Shown in pieces: positions 1 through 6,864 of a stretch of DNA of 14,995 bases (the stretch's first letter is position 1; each line of letters begins with the position of its first letter). Origin of the DNA: Treponema sp. UBA3649 (GTDB taxonomy: Bacteria; Spirochaetota; Spirochaetia; Treponematales; Treponemataceae); NCBI GenBank assembly GCA_002373325.1, contig DFKI01000053.1, positions 1 to 14,995 of the forward strand, read 5' to 3'. The position numbers and the translations under genes are program-made. The notes below the pieces were generated by a model. It was not told the origin of the DNA. It did not search any database and saw only the letters and a program-made list of their open reading frames with translations.

Positions 1-66
1 TCATAGTTCATTTTATTCCGAAATAACTTACTACCGCATCATCCCGGCATACTTGAATTCAACTGT

Positions 67-609
67 CTATAAAGAACTGTTTTTCTTCTGCTTTCTCCGA
101 ATCAAGAATACAATACATGCGCCAATTACTACACCGATTGTGTTTAAGATCAAATCATCAACATCCGTATGTCTTCCGAGGCAAAAGAGCTGAGTCATTT
201 CGATAAGTAGAGTAAACCCGGCCCCTGCAAATATTGTTTTTCTAACCGTATCAAGTCTGCTAAAACATATCGGCCATACGATCCCAACCGGTATGAACAT
301 TGTGATATTTCCAATAATGTTCATCTTCCAACCATCATACCGGTCTACAAGAAAATAAAATGGAATGAAACTGATCATATCACGGATATCATCTCCAAAG
401 CCCATCTTTAATGTCGGTATCTTTCCATTCTCAAGATGGAATCCGAAGTATACAAATCTGCAAATAACAACGATACACACATAAACCAAAAGTTGCCGAC
501 ATTCACGCTTTACTGAAAATGTCTTCGATTTTATCGCTATGAAGCATCGAGTGATTATCCATATTATCGTTATAAATAGAAAAAGTTGAAAGTATGTGAT
601 TTCAATCAT
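67..609 (-). CDS. VanZ-family integral membrane protein
   Basis: Predicted 180-residue inner-membrane protein of the VanZ-like family. Members include the teicoplanin-resistance accessory protein VanZ, but most have no known role. Four to five hydrophobic segments are visible (about residues 5-26, 40-57, 97-117, 125-143 and 155-170). The family signature is clear: NIIGNITMFIPVG at 97-109, then an IEMTQ...R.TDVDDLILNTIG block at about 136-159. The tail is basic (RRKQKK), suggesting a cytoplasmic C-terminus. The ATG at 609 is preceded by GGAG and, further up, AAGGA, which supports this start. The gene and its flanks are visibly AT-richer than the rest of the window, so recent acquisition is possible. 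No antibiotic-resistance partner genes are adjacent, so a resistance role should not be assumed. Family assignment is fairly sure; function is unknown. Confidence 0.8.
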   Translation of the reverse strand: MIEITYFQLFLFITIIWIITRCFIAIKSKTFSVKRECRQLLVYVCIVVICRFVYFGFHLENGKIPTLKMGFGDDIRDMISFIPFYFLVDRYDGWKMNIIGNITMFIPVGIVWPICFSRLDTVRKTIFAGAGFTLLIEMTQLFCLGRHTDVDDLILNTIGVVIGACIVFLIRRKQKKNSSL

Positions 610-641
610 TATCTCCGTGATCCTTAAAACTCCATTTGTCT

Positions 642-647
642 ATTATA
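642..647 (-). promoter_or_regulatory. Candidate -10 box of the VanZ gene
   Basis: On the minus strand a perfect TATAAT lies about 33 bases upstream of the VanZ start codon, leaving a leader of about 26 bases that contains the ribosome-binding site. No good -35 is found at 16-18 bases. An overlapping extended -10 (TGG followed by TATATA) lies just upstream. The assignment is tentative. Confidence 0.35.
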
Positions 648-713
648 CTGAAATATAATTATATACCAGTTTTATCATAATTTTTTGACGAAATCAATGG
701 GATTAGGTATAGT

Positions 714-756
714 AAAAACGAGCTGGACAACGGTAATCTTACCGCCATACAGCTCG
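714..756 (-). terminator. Rho-independent terminator candidate on the minus strand
   Basis: Two nested perfect inverted repeats are seen: CGAGCTG (719-725) with CAGCTCG (750-756), and inside them CGGTAA (731-736) with TTACCG (739-744). They are separated by a 5/5 internal loop. Read on the minus strand the structure is followed directly by five T's (718-714). The nearest upstream minus-strand gene is the CBM48-like gene ending at 904, so this may terminate it from about 150 bases away. The internal loop weakens the call. Confidence 0.5.
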
Positions 757-850
757 TCAATTATCTTAGGATATCTTATTTACAGAAAGACTTTCACACA
801 CTCCTTGCCCCAAATTATATACGAGTCTCAATTTAAGTTTTATAGTTCCC

Positions 851-883
851 TGTCATTGCAGACTTGATCCGGCAATCTCTTTT
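851..883 (-). repeat. Dispersed palindromic repeat, copy 1
   Basis: Read on the minus strand this segment runs AAAAGAGATTG, then CCGGATCAAG, then TCTGCAATGACA. It matches the plus-strand copy at 12068-12101 over its whole length, except for two substitutions and a one-base gap. The core is an inverted repeat centred on GATCAAG. Similar short palindromes with a CGGATCAAGTCCG core are widely dispersed in bacterial genomes (general knowledge, not checked here). This copy lacks the ATTCCC...GGGAAT half seen in the second copy. Confidence 0.7.
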
Positions 884-903
884 TTCCCCACAATCTGCCC
901 TTC

Positions 904-1641
904 TTATTTAACAACCAAAAGAGACGCGACCCTTCCATCCGGAGTATAGCATCTTTCAGGATTTGTCTTATCCGGATATGATTTCATCCCGCAGTAGAAA
1001 GCATACTGATACTGTCCCGGGGGAAGAGCAAGGTCAATCTGGTAGAGTCCTGGAGCAACCTCAATCATCTCGTAAATCCAGCTGTCCCAATTCGTGAAGC
1101 TTCCTCCAAGACGAACCTGCTCGCCCGACTTTCCGTTGTAGACAAAACGAACCTTGCCGGAATCCTTTTTCTCGGTCACTTCGGGAACATAGCGGCTTAC
1201 GTTGAGCTGCGAGAGAACAAGACCTGCCTCTGCGTTGTACTTTCTGTTGCTGTTCATGGGATCTGTGGTCCAAAGTCCGTCAACCACGAGACGGTAATTC
1301 AAAGTCTGCACGTTTTTCGGCAGTTTAAGTATATAGAAATAAATGGAATCCTCAATCTGGTAATCCGAGTCCCTCATGTGCTTTATCTGGAACTGGTGGA
1401 TTGTCCTGTACTTCTCGAAATCAAATGCAATCCCCATGTAGCGTGCGTTCTTTTTCTGCGTGAACACAACATAATCACCCTTCATGTAAGGTGCGCTCAC
1501 TTTGTTGATTGATGAGGCAATATCTGCAAAAACATCGCTTTCCACAGGGGGCGCGCTCTGATAGTCGTCCGCATAGGCTCCTTGGCAAAGTCCTGAAAAA
1601 AAGAGGCTGAACGCCATGCTTAAAATACAAATCTTTCTCAT
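904..1641 (-). CDS. Secreted protein with two CBM48/AMPK-glycogen-binding-like modules
   Basis: Predicted 245-residue exported protein. An N-terminal signal peptide (residues 1-24, hydrophobic core about 5-20) ends at AYA, with cleavage expected before DD. The C-terminal part (about 162-245) resembles the CBM48 / AMPK glycogen-binding fold: VRFVYNG, then VRLGGSFTNWD (177-187), GLYQIDLALPPGQYQYAF (198-215) and a final PDGRVASLLVV strand. Residues about 100-150 repeat the plan (YRLVVDGLWTTDP at 116-128, then G..LSQLNV), so the protein looks like two tandem E-set modules without a catalytic domain. A role in periplasmic glucan or protein binding is only an inference. The start at 1641 has no Shine-Dalgarno sequence. 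A short inverted repeat lies 5 bases upstream. The gene is divergent from the FlcA-like gene, across 252 bases. Confidence 0.8.
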   Translation of the reverse strand: MRKICILSMAFSLFFSGLCQGAYADDYQSAPPVESDVFADIASSINKVSAPYMKGDYVVFTQKKNARYMGIAFDFEKYRTIHQFQIKHMRDSDYQIEDSIYFYILKLPKNVQTLNYRLVVDGLWTTDPMNSNRKYNAEAGLVLSQLNVSRYVPEVTEKKDSGKVRFVYNGKSGEQVRLGGSFTNWDSWIYEMIEVAPGLYQIDLALPPGQYQYAFYCGMKSYPDKTNPERCYTPDGRVASLLVVK

Positions 1642-1646
1642 ATTAA

Positions 1647-1668
1647 GAGTGTCGGAAAAAAAACACTC
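1647..1668 (-). promoter_or_regulatory. Inverted repeat just upstream of the CBM48-like gene
   Basis: On the minus strand GAGTGT and ACACTC (6 bp, perfect) flank a 10-base T-rich loop and end 5 bases before the ATG at 1641. Where a Shine-Dalgarno sequence would be expected there is none. It could be an operator or a leader hairpin affecting translation. The stem is short, so chance is possible. Confidence 0.3.
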
Positions 1669-1757
1669 ATGTATTAGCGTTGTTTGGCATTTATCCTGAT
1701 TTTTTCGGCAAATTTATAGAAGAAAATCCCCCTTCCCCTCCAAGTTTCTCTAAACCG

Positions 1758-1786
1758 TTGATTTTTTTGTGTCGATATAGGATAAT
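1758..1786 (+). promoter_or_regulatory. Sigma70-like promoter of the FlcA-like gene
   Basis: TTGATT (1758-1763) and GATAAT (1781-1786) are separated by exactly 17 bases. They match the -35 consensus at 4 of 6 positions and the -10 consensus at 5 of 6. Transcription would begin near 1793 and give a leader of about 100 bases. This leader contains three small hairpins and a GGAG (1877-1880) that lies 13 bases from the ATG, farther than usual. Confidence 0.55.
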
Positions 1787-1806
1787 GGTAACTAGGATTG
1801 ATTAAA

Positions 1807-1853
1807 CGCAGTTAGCTGCGGTTCAGTTTCCGAAACTTAGGTTCAACGAGCCT
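1807..1853 (+). promoter_or_regulatory. Three successive small hairpins in the flcA leader
   Basis: Three stems follow each other in the predicted leader: CGCAG/CTGCG (1807-1811 with 1816-1820), AGTTT/AAACT (1825-1829 with 1833-1837) and AGGTT/AGCCT (1839-1843 with 1849-1853, one G-T pair). No known riboswitch class is recognised, and each stem has only 5 bp. The run of three is notable but could be incidental. Confidence 0.3.
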
Positions 1854-1882
1854 TTAATTAGATTATTGACAATTGCGGAGTA

Positions 1883-1888
1883 TATAAT
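1883..1888 (+). promoter_or_regulatory. Second, start-proximal -10 box of the FlcA-like gene
   Basis: A perfect TATAAT ends 5 bases before the ATG at 1894, which would place transcription start at or next to the start codon. A TTGACA occurs at 1866-1871, but the spacer is only 11 bases, so it does not pair normally with this -10. The arrangement matches radC (TATAAT, 5 bases, ATG). Confidence 0.4.
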
Positions 1889-1893
1889 TAATT

Positions 1894-4800
1894 ATGCCAG
1901 GATTAAGCCAGCTTAAGCAGTTTAACTCAGATATTCTGAATCTGGGGGATGAAGTCAAGATTCGTTCAGCACGCGGTGAAAAAGCGTTGACGGTTCCTAT
2001 TCCCAAGGGAATCGACTTTGAGGATGACTCGGAGGATTTCAGGCTCGGAATGCCGCAACTCAGCGAGGAGGAAGAGCAACAGGCGGAAGCACTTGCAGCG
2101 GAACGAGACAGGGATGCCCTTGACTACTCCGACATCACGGGTGAGGACAAAAACGAGGAGGCTCTCTCTTCCCTTGACACTGCAAATCAGGCTGCCCCTG
2201 ATGTTTCGGACCTTCTGGCACCACCTGTTTCCGCCGGACTTGATGATTTGGACCTCAGCGCATTCGAGGAACCTAAGGAAGAGGAAGTCATTGAGGAACC
2301 CAAGGAGACGCCCATCGAGGATATGGACCTTGACTCCCTTCTGACGCTTTCCGACCCCTCACTCATGGAAAAGGAAGAGGATAACGTCGAGCAGGATGAT
2401 TTTGAGGACGCAACTCCAGCCCCGGCATACAGAACGGGAAGACTTAATCCGCACAAGATGGAGCACGAGCCTTCCATGAGCGACCTTGATTACGACACAC
2501 TCATGGCTCAGGCAGCAGAGTCCAACAGCTCGGAATCAAACACACCCGAAGAACAGCCAGCCGGAAACTCAGACACAGGAACGGATGCGGCGGATCCATT
2601 CGCAGGACTCGACAGCTTTGACGTTGGAAATGCGGACAATGATTTTGCCCCGGCCTCCACAGAAGATTTTGTGGACATGAACGAAGGCATACCCGAGGAA
2701 TTCAACGAAAAACCTGAGGCTACAATGGAAGCCCCCGGAACGGATGACTCTTTCTCAATGGACGAGCCCCTCCCCGACATCAATTTTGACTCAGACGGAA
2801 GCGCATCCACAGCCGAATCCACCGAGACAGACAATCCCTTCGGAGAAAATGACCTCCCGGATTTTGGTGACGACACAAGCGTCCAGCAGGAAGGGAACGA
2901 ATCAGAATCAGCGGAAACTGAAGCACCGGATTCATGGGATGCGGGCGGCATAAAACTGAACGGTTCCGAGACCCCGGATTTTCCCGAAGATGACGAGCCT
3001 CTTGAGACATTCGACACCACAGGCATGGACGTTGATTTCAGCGAGCCGGGTGCGGTAAAGGAAAGCGGAGAGGATCCATTCGGATTTTCAGCCGGAGAGG
3101 ATGATTTTGAGATTCCGAATTTCACCGACGGAGCGCAGGCAAAGAAAGAAGGCGTGTCAGCCGCACCGAATGTGTCCAAACCGAACTTTGAGGGCGCAAT
3201 GGAAGGCGACGGGAAAAACAAGCCGAAAAACACCTTCACCGACGCTGAGTACAAGCGATTCCGCAAAAATCTTTCCGAATATCCGCTTAACCTGCGTCTT
3301 GCCATTGAGGAAATGGTCGTCAAGAACGAATTCACGGACGACAAGGTTTTCGAAATTCTGGACAAGGTGCAGAGAAAGGTTCCCGCAAGGCAGCTCGCAT
3401 CACAGCTCGACAAGGAGATGGAAATCCATGTTGACGTGCCACGTGACTTCGAGAGACGCACAGCCGATGAATACGAGAACTACAAGCAGTCCCTTGAGTA
3501 TAAAATCAAGAACCAGATAATCCCATTCGCAGCCATGACCGCATTCGCCGCAGTACTCATCGCATGTATAGGATTCCTCTTCTGGACCTTCATCTGGAAT
3601 CCGATGATGGCGGACAAGCATTATAAGGAAGGATATGCGGACATCCAGACAAACCAGTACCAGAATTCAGAGGAGAACTTCAGTCTCGCGGTAAGAAGAC
3701 GCCCCGTAAAGAAATGGTTCTATAAATACGCCGAGGCATACAGGGATCACAGGCAGTACGACAGGGCATCCAACGTCTACAAGGCTGGACTTGAAATCTT
3801 CAAGAGGGACAAAAAATGCGGTCTTGACTGGGCTGACATGGAGATGAACGAGCGATACAACTTCGAGGAGGCGGAAAGAATCCTCCTTAGGGAAGTGCGT
3901 GACTATCACAGGGGAGAGCCGGACGTGGACATGAAGATAGGAGACCTCTACCTTGCGTGGGCAGACGACGGACATCCTGAGAAATATGCGTCGGCAAAGG
4001 GACAGTACGACCTCCTTGTGAGCAGCTATCAGAAATCAAAGCAGATAAAGACCTATCTCGCACGTCAGATGCGCTACTACATCCACGTGGATGATTTGGG
4101 AAAGGTGCTTGAGTACAAGAATTTCTTCTATCCAAAGGACATCAAGGTTCTCGAGGAGCAGGACCTCACTGAGCTCTCGGGCTATCTCCTTGACAAGAGA
4201 TACGGAAATCTGAGACCGTCGGAGGAATCTCTCAAGAGCCAGGTGGTTGACATAAGGGATCTTTTGGACAGAGCGCTCAAAAAGAACAGCTCAAATCCGG
4301 ACGCACTCTACAACATGGGACGATATCTGGTGCGGACAGGCGCAAGTGACGAGGCTGTTTCGGTGTTAAAGGCCACAATCTCCGCATTCAGGCAGAAACC
4401 TGTCAGGAGCAGAAAGAACAACTACACGTACATAGACACATACCGTCTTCTCGGTGAGGAGTACACTGAAAGAAGGTCTTACATCGACGCTCAGTCCACA
4501 TACAACGACGGAATCGCAATCTTTGAGCACGAGAATGCATCCGGTGGATTCCCCGGAACCGAAAAGATCGGAAAGCTCTATGAGGATTTGGGCAACATCA
4601 ACTATTTCATAAACGGAGATATGGACGCTGCCATCGAAAATTACGAGAAATCCGTGGACAACAAGAACGACAGCCTTGCGGTCCGCTACAAGATTGGCTA
4701 CATACAGTACACTGACGAAAACTATGAGGATGCATGGACCTCTTTCCACAACGGAAACGAGCTGACAAGCGGACAAGACATACACACCCTGCTCGCCCTT

Positions 4801-5226
4801 GCAAACACATGTGTCCTTCGCGGACTTTACAACTCTGCACAAGGTTACTACGAGAATCTTCTGAAGCTGCTTGGTTCGGAAATAGAAAAGACGGGAACAA
4901 TCCTTCAGCCCCAGAGCAGAAGTGACCACGGAGACCTTGCGGAGACATACATGAAGGCCACGAACAACCTCGGTGTAGCCCTCTCTCGCATCTCGGGACA
5001 AAGCGGGGACAGCGACGCAAACGGAAAGGCCATCGCAAGATTCGCGGAAAGCTCCCACGCATGGGATTCCCTCACGAGAAATCAGGAGACCATGATAAGG
5101 CGGGAAACAAACGACCTTGGAAAGCAGAACAGCACCTATGTCGCGAACCCTGCCTACGGATATGAGCCGACAATCTACACGGACATTCCGAAGACAATTT
5201 ATGAGGAAAAGGCGCTTGGAAAATAG
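1894..5226 (+). CDS. flcA: FlcA-like periplasmic flagellar collar TPR protein
   Basis: Predicted 1110-residue single-span protein. Residues 1 to about 435 are very acidic, low in complexity and rich in D, E, S and P, with recurring short DPF and PDF phrases, and are probably disordered. A charged helical segment follows (about 440-540), then one transmembrane helix (about 541-567). The C-terminal half is made of TPR-like helical pairs, seen at about 572-605, 607-640, 801-833, 846-878, 893-922, 928-957 and 960-992. This layout (acidic cytoplasmic N-terminus, one span, periplasmic TPR domain) is that of spirochaetal FlcA (Borrelia BB0326), a collar component needed for stator assembly around the periplasmic flagellar motor. 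The TPR membrane protein is plain to see; the FlcA name is inferred from architecture and is less sure. The gene probably heads an operon with the lipid kinase 39 bases downstream. Confidence 0.8.
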   Translation: MPGLSQLKQFNSDILNLGDEVKIRSARGEKALTVPIPKGIDFEDDSEDFRLGMPQLSEEEEQQAEALAAERDRDALDYSDITGEDKNEEALSSLDTANQAAPDVSDLLAPPVSAGLDDLDLSAFEEPKEEEVIEEPKETPIEDMDLDSLLTLSDPSLMEKEEDNVEQDDFEDATPAPAYRTGRLNPHKMEHEPSMSDLDYDTLMAQAAESNSSESNTPEEQPAGNSDTGTDAADPFAGLDSFDVGNADNDFAPASTEDFVDMNEGIPEEFNEKPEATMEAPGTDDSFSMDEPLPDINFDSDGSASTAESTETDNPFGENDLPDFGDDTSVQQEGNESESAETEAPDSWDAGGIKLNGSETPDFPEDDEPLETFDTTGMDVDFSEPGAVKESGEDPFGFSAGEDDFEIPNFTDGAQAKKEGVSAAPNVSKPNFEGAMEGDGKNKPKNTFTDAEYKRFRKNLSEYPLNLRLAIEEMVVKNEFTDDKVFEILDKVQRKVPARQLASQLDKEMEIHVDVPRDFERRTADEYENYKQSLEYKIKNQIIPFAAMTAFAAVLIACIGFLFWTFIWNPMMADKHYKEGYADIQTNQYQNSEENFSLAVRRRPVKKWFYKYAEAYRDHRQYDRASNVYKAGLEIFKRDKKCGLDWADMEMNERYNFEEAERILLREVRDYHRGEPDVDMKIGDLYLAWADDGHPEKYASAKGQYDLLVSSYQKSKQIKTYLARQMRYYIHVDDLGKVLEYKNFFYPKDIKVLEEQDLTELSGYLLDKRYGNLRPSEESLKSQVVDIRDLLDRALKKNSSNPDALYNMGRYLVRTGASDEAVSVLKATISAFRQKPVRSRKNNYTYIDTYRLLGEEYTERRSYIDAQSTYNDGIAIFEHENASGGFPGTEKIGKLYEDLGNINYFINGDMDAAIENYEKSVDNKNDSLAVRYKIGYIQYTDENYEDAWTSFHNGNELTSGQDIHTLLALANTCVLRGLYNSAQGYYENLLKLLGSEIEKTGTILQPQSRSDHGDLAETYMKATNNLGVALSRISGQSGDSDANGKAIARFAESSHAWDSLTRNQETMIRRETNDLGKQNSTYVANPAYGYEPTIYTDIPKTIYEEKALGK

Positions 5227-5265
5227 GAGAATCCGGGTCAGAAAATCATTCTAAGGAGACCGCTG

Positions 5266-5892
5266 ATGAAAAGGCTGCATATTTTCTCTGGCTCGGACAT
5301 CGCCATAAAACAACGATCCGTGGATGTGGCAAAGGAAATCTTTCGGAAGTCCATCCACATGTTTTCAGCCCTCATTCCCCTGCTTCTCAAAGTCGCGTAC
5401 ACACCGGTTCTCATTCTCCTCTTTCTCGCACTGATTGTCTACTGTGTTTCCGAATGGGCAAGAACACACGGACATGACATCCCTCTTATTTCAGCCGTGA
5501 CTGCCGCCGCCGCAAGACAAAGGGACGGAGACAGATTCGTTCTTGGACCCGTAACCCTGGTTCTGGGCATAATTCTTTCGGCCATAATCTGGAGGGAGGA
5601 CGCCGCATCCGCCGGTATTTTTGCGCTCGCATTCGGTGACGGACTCGCAAGTCTTTCCGGTAAACTCTTCGGACAGATAAAGGTTCCTCTCACCCGTGGA
5701 AAAACTGTCGCAGGAAGCCTCACATGCTTTGCCGCAATCTTCATCACATCCTTCCTGGTCTCTGGAAAAACATGGATTGCCCTTTGTCTTGCCGGAACCG
5801 GTATGCTCATAGAGCTTCTTCCGCTAAAAGACTTCGACAACGTGATTATCCCCATTGCCATAGGAGGCATGTACACTCTCCTCGTCCCATGA
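5266..5892 (+). CDS. CTP-type diacylglycerol/polyprenol (dolichol) kinase family protein
   Basis: Predicted 208-residue polytopic membrane enzyme of the dolichol kinase / phytol kinase / Dgk1 family. These use a nucleoside triphosphate, often CTP, to phosphorylate a lipid alcohol. Diagnostic elements are E25 and RKSIHM (27-32) near the N-terminus, AFGDGLASLSGKLFG (122-136), the RGKTVAGSL block (144-152) and IELLPLKDFDNVIIPI (182-197). Five to seven hydrophobic segments fill the rest. Substrate (diacylglycerol, undecaprenol or a prenyl alcohol) cannot be read from the sequence. The start is well supported: AAGGAG (5253-5258) lies 7 bases before the ATG. The 39-base gap to the FlcA-like gene without a terminator suggests cotranscription. 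Length is normal for short bacterial members. Confidence 0.85.
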   Translation: MKRLHIFSGSDIAIKQRSVDVAKEIFRKSIHMFSALIPLLLKVAYTPVLILLFLALIVYCVSEWARTHGHDIPLISAVTAAAARQRDGDRFVLGPVTLVLGIILSAIIWREDAASAGIFALAFGDGLASLSGKLFGQIKVPLTRGKTVAGSLTCFAAIFITSFLVSGKTWIALCLAGTGMLIELLPLKDFDNVIIPIAIGGMYTLLVP

Positions 5893-5922
5893 GCCGCTTT
5901 CTGTCTACGTTTGAACAGGCTA

Positions 5923-5951
5923 TGGACTAAAATCCCTTCTTGCGGTATTAT
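5923..5951 (+). promoter_or_regulatory. Promoter for the 5958 gene, start-proximal
   Basis: TGGACT (5923-5928) and TATTAT (5946-5951) are 17 bases apart and match the consensus at 4 and 5 of 6 positions. The -10 box ends 6 bases before the ATG at 5958, so the transcript would start at or within a base or two of the start codon. This favours the ATG at 5958 over an in-frame TTG at 5940, which would lie upstream of the -10 box. Confidence 0.5.
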
Positions 5952-5957
5952 TTTTCT

Positions 5958-6761
5958 ATGACACTAAGAACACGAAACAGGATCTTCCTGATTTTTTTCT
6001 TCATATCTCTCGCCGTGCTGATTCTGATGGCTGCCCTCTTTGCCTACAGGACGTTTTACTCGCAGATTTTTATCCCGGAGAACGCATACAGGGAAACCGT
6101 GCTTTTCAGAAGATTTCCCCAAAGCTACCTGGCCACAGTCGCATCCATTTTTTTTCTGGGACTTTCGGTTCCGGTAATCATCCTGTGGACGCGCTATCAG
6201 TTCGAGAAAACACAATCCGACGAGACCATATTTTTCTTCTGCTTTCTTTTCGGATGCATGACCGAGCTTGTGCGAATCTGCTTTCTTTTCATGCCTCTGA
6301 AATCTTCTTATCTGGTCATGGAAAATCTGACAAGGCTTCTTTCCACCGGACGGACCGTAGCTGTTCTGAGCCTCTTCTTCTCCGCACTCTTCTCCGCACC
6401 AATCTACAGGACGCGTCTTGAACAAAACGTACTGCTGATGATTCTGGTCTCCATCTCAATGGGGCTGATAATCCCGCTCAAATCCATAGTGCAGCTCTCC
6501 ACCTTTTCGCTCATGGCAGGAACCTGGCTCTACTCCATCGGAAGAATCCTGCTTCTCATCCTGACGCTCGCCATAATGCTCAAAAACATCCTGGACGAAT
6601 TCTCAAGGAACATACTCGAAGCCTTAGGCTACCTCCTGATGATGTGCGGATACATTCTCCTCACAAAATGCGACACATGGGCTTGCTTCATCTCAGGCTC
6701 CCTGCTCTTCCCGACCGGATGCACAATCTACCTGATGAGAGTGCACGGAAGGGTTTCTTGA
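5958..6761 (+). CDS. Polytopic membrane protein of unknown function
   Basis: Predicted 267-residue integral membrane protein with about seven or eight hydrophobic segments. They begin near residues 9, 45, 75, 110, 135, 160, 185 and 210, with short charged loops between. No catalytic or transporter signature is recognised, and there is no signal peptide apart from the first helix. The layout is compatible with a 7TM sensor or membrane-anchoring module, but no cytoplasmic output domain follows. It lies 65 bases after the lipid kinase and 103 bases before purC. No Shine-Dalgarno sequence precedes either the ATG at 5958 or the upstream TTG at 5940. The ATG is chosen because a -10-like box ends 6 bases before it. 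Coding is convincing; function is unknown. Confidence 0.75.
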   Translation: MTLRTRNRIFLIFFFISLAVLILMAALFAYRTFYSQIFIPENAYRETVLFRRFPQSYLATVASIFFLGLSVPVIILWTRYQFEKTQSDETIFFFCFLFGCMTELVRICFLFMPLKSSYLVMENLTRLLSTGRTVAVLSLFFSALFSAPIYRTRLEQNVLLMILVSISMGLIIPLKSIVQLSTFSLMAGTWLYSIGRILLLILTLAIMLKNILDEFSRNILEALGYLLMMCGYILLTKCDTWACFISGSLLFPTGCTIYLMRVHGRVS

Positions 6762-6789
6762 GAAATAAAAAAATGAAATCCGGCCCTTA

Positions 6790-6818
6790 TTGAAAAAAAA
6801 ATCGAAAAGGGATAAAAT
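6790..6818 (+). promoter_or_regulatory. Sigma70-like promoter of purC
   Basis: TTGAAA (6790-6795) and TAAAAT (6813-6818) are separated by 17 bases, each matching the consensus at 5 of 6 positions. The start site would be near 6825, giving a leader of about 40 bases with a strong Shine-Dalgarno sequence at its end. The leader is too short for a purine riboswitch, and no PurR-type operator is recognised. Confidence 0.6.
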
Positions 6819-6864
6819 CTAGGTGTCGCGGCAAAAAATCCCGGCTGCGCAAGGAGACTTACAG

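Larger units (their letters stand above)
610..903. other. Gene-poor stretch with terminator and repeat copy
   Basis: This AT-rich interval between two minus-strand genes has no convincing gene. It holds a possible -10 for the VanZ gene (642-647), a hairpin followed by a T-run on the minus strand (714-756), and a copy of a palindromic dispersed repeat (851-883). A minus-strand reading frame of about 33 codons ends near 676 and looks protein-like (it contains ELYGGKITVVQLVF), but it has no start codon and overlaps the hairpin. It may be a remnant of a decayed gene, or chance. Confidence 0.5.

Noticed and set aside
685..867. 60-codon plus-strand frame starting at TTG
   Set aside because: It overlaps a terminator hairpin and a dispersed repeat, has no ribosome-binding site and resembles no protein.
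1866..1888. TTGACA paired with TATAAT before the FlcA-like gene as one promoter
   Set aside because: The spacer is 11 bases, too short for sigma70-type recognition. The upstream 17-base-spaced pair at 1758-1786 is preferred.
2508..3461. 317-codon open frame on the minus strand inside the FlcA-like gene
   Set aside because: It is an antisense shadow: GA-rich acidic codons on the plus strand read as serine-rich codons on the minus strand. It shows no recognisable domain or ribosome-binding site, and the plus-strand gene is convincing throughout.
4366..5058. 230-codon minus-strand open frame antisense to the TPR region
   Set aside because: It is low in meaningful composition (V, C and L rich), has no family motif and overlaps clear TPR coding sequence.
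6819..6864. Possible purine riboswitch upstream of purC
   Set aside because: The predicted leader is only about 40 bases and lacks the purine aptamer elements.
6823..6864. Upstream GTG start for purC
   Set aside because: It lies at the predicted transcription start, lacks a ribosome-binding site and adds residues outside the family's normal N-terminus.
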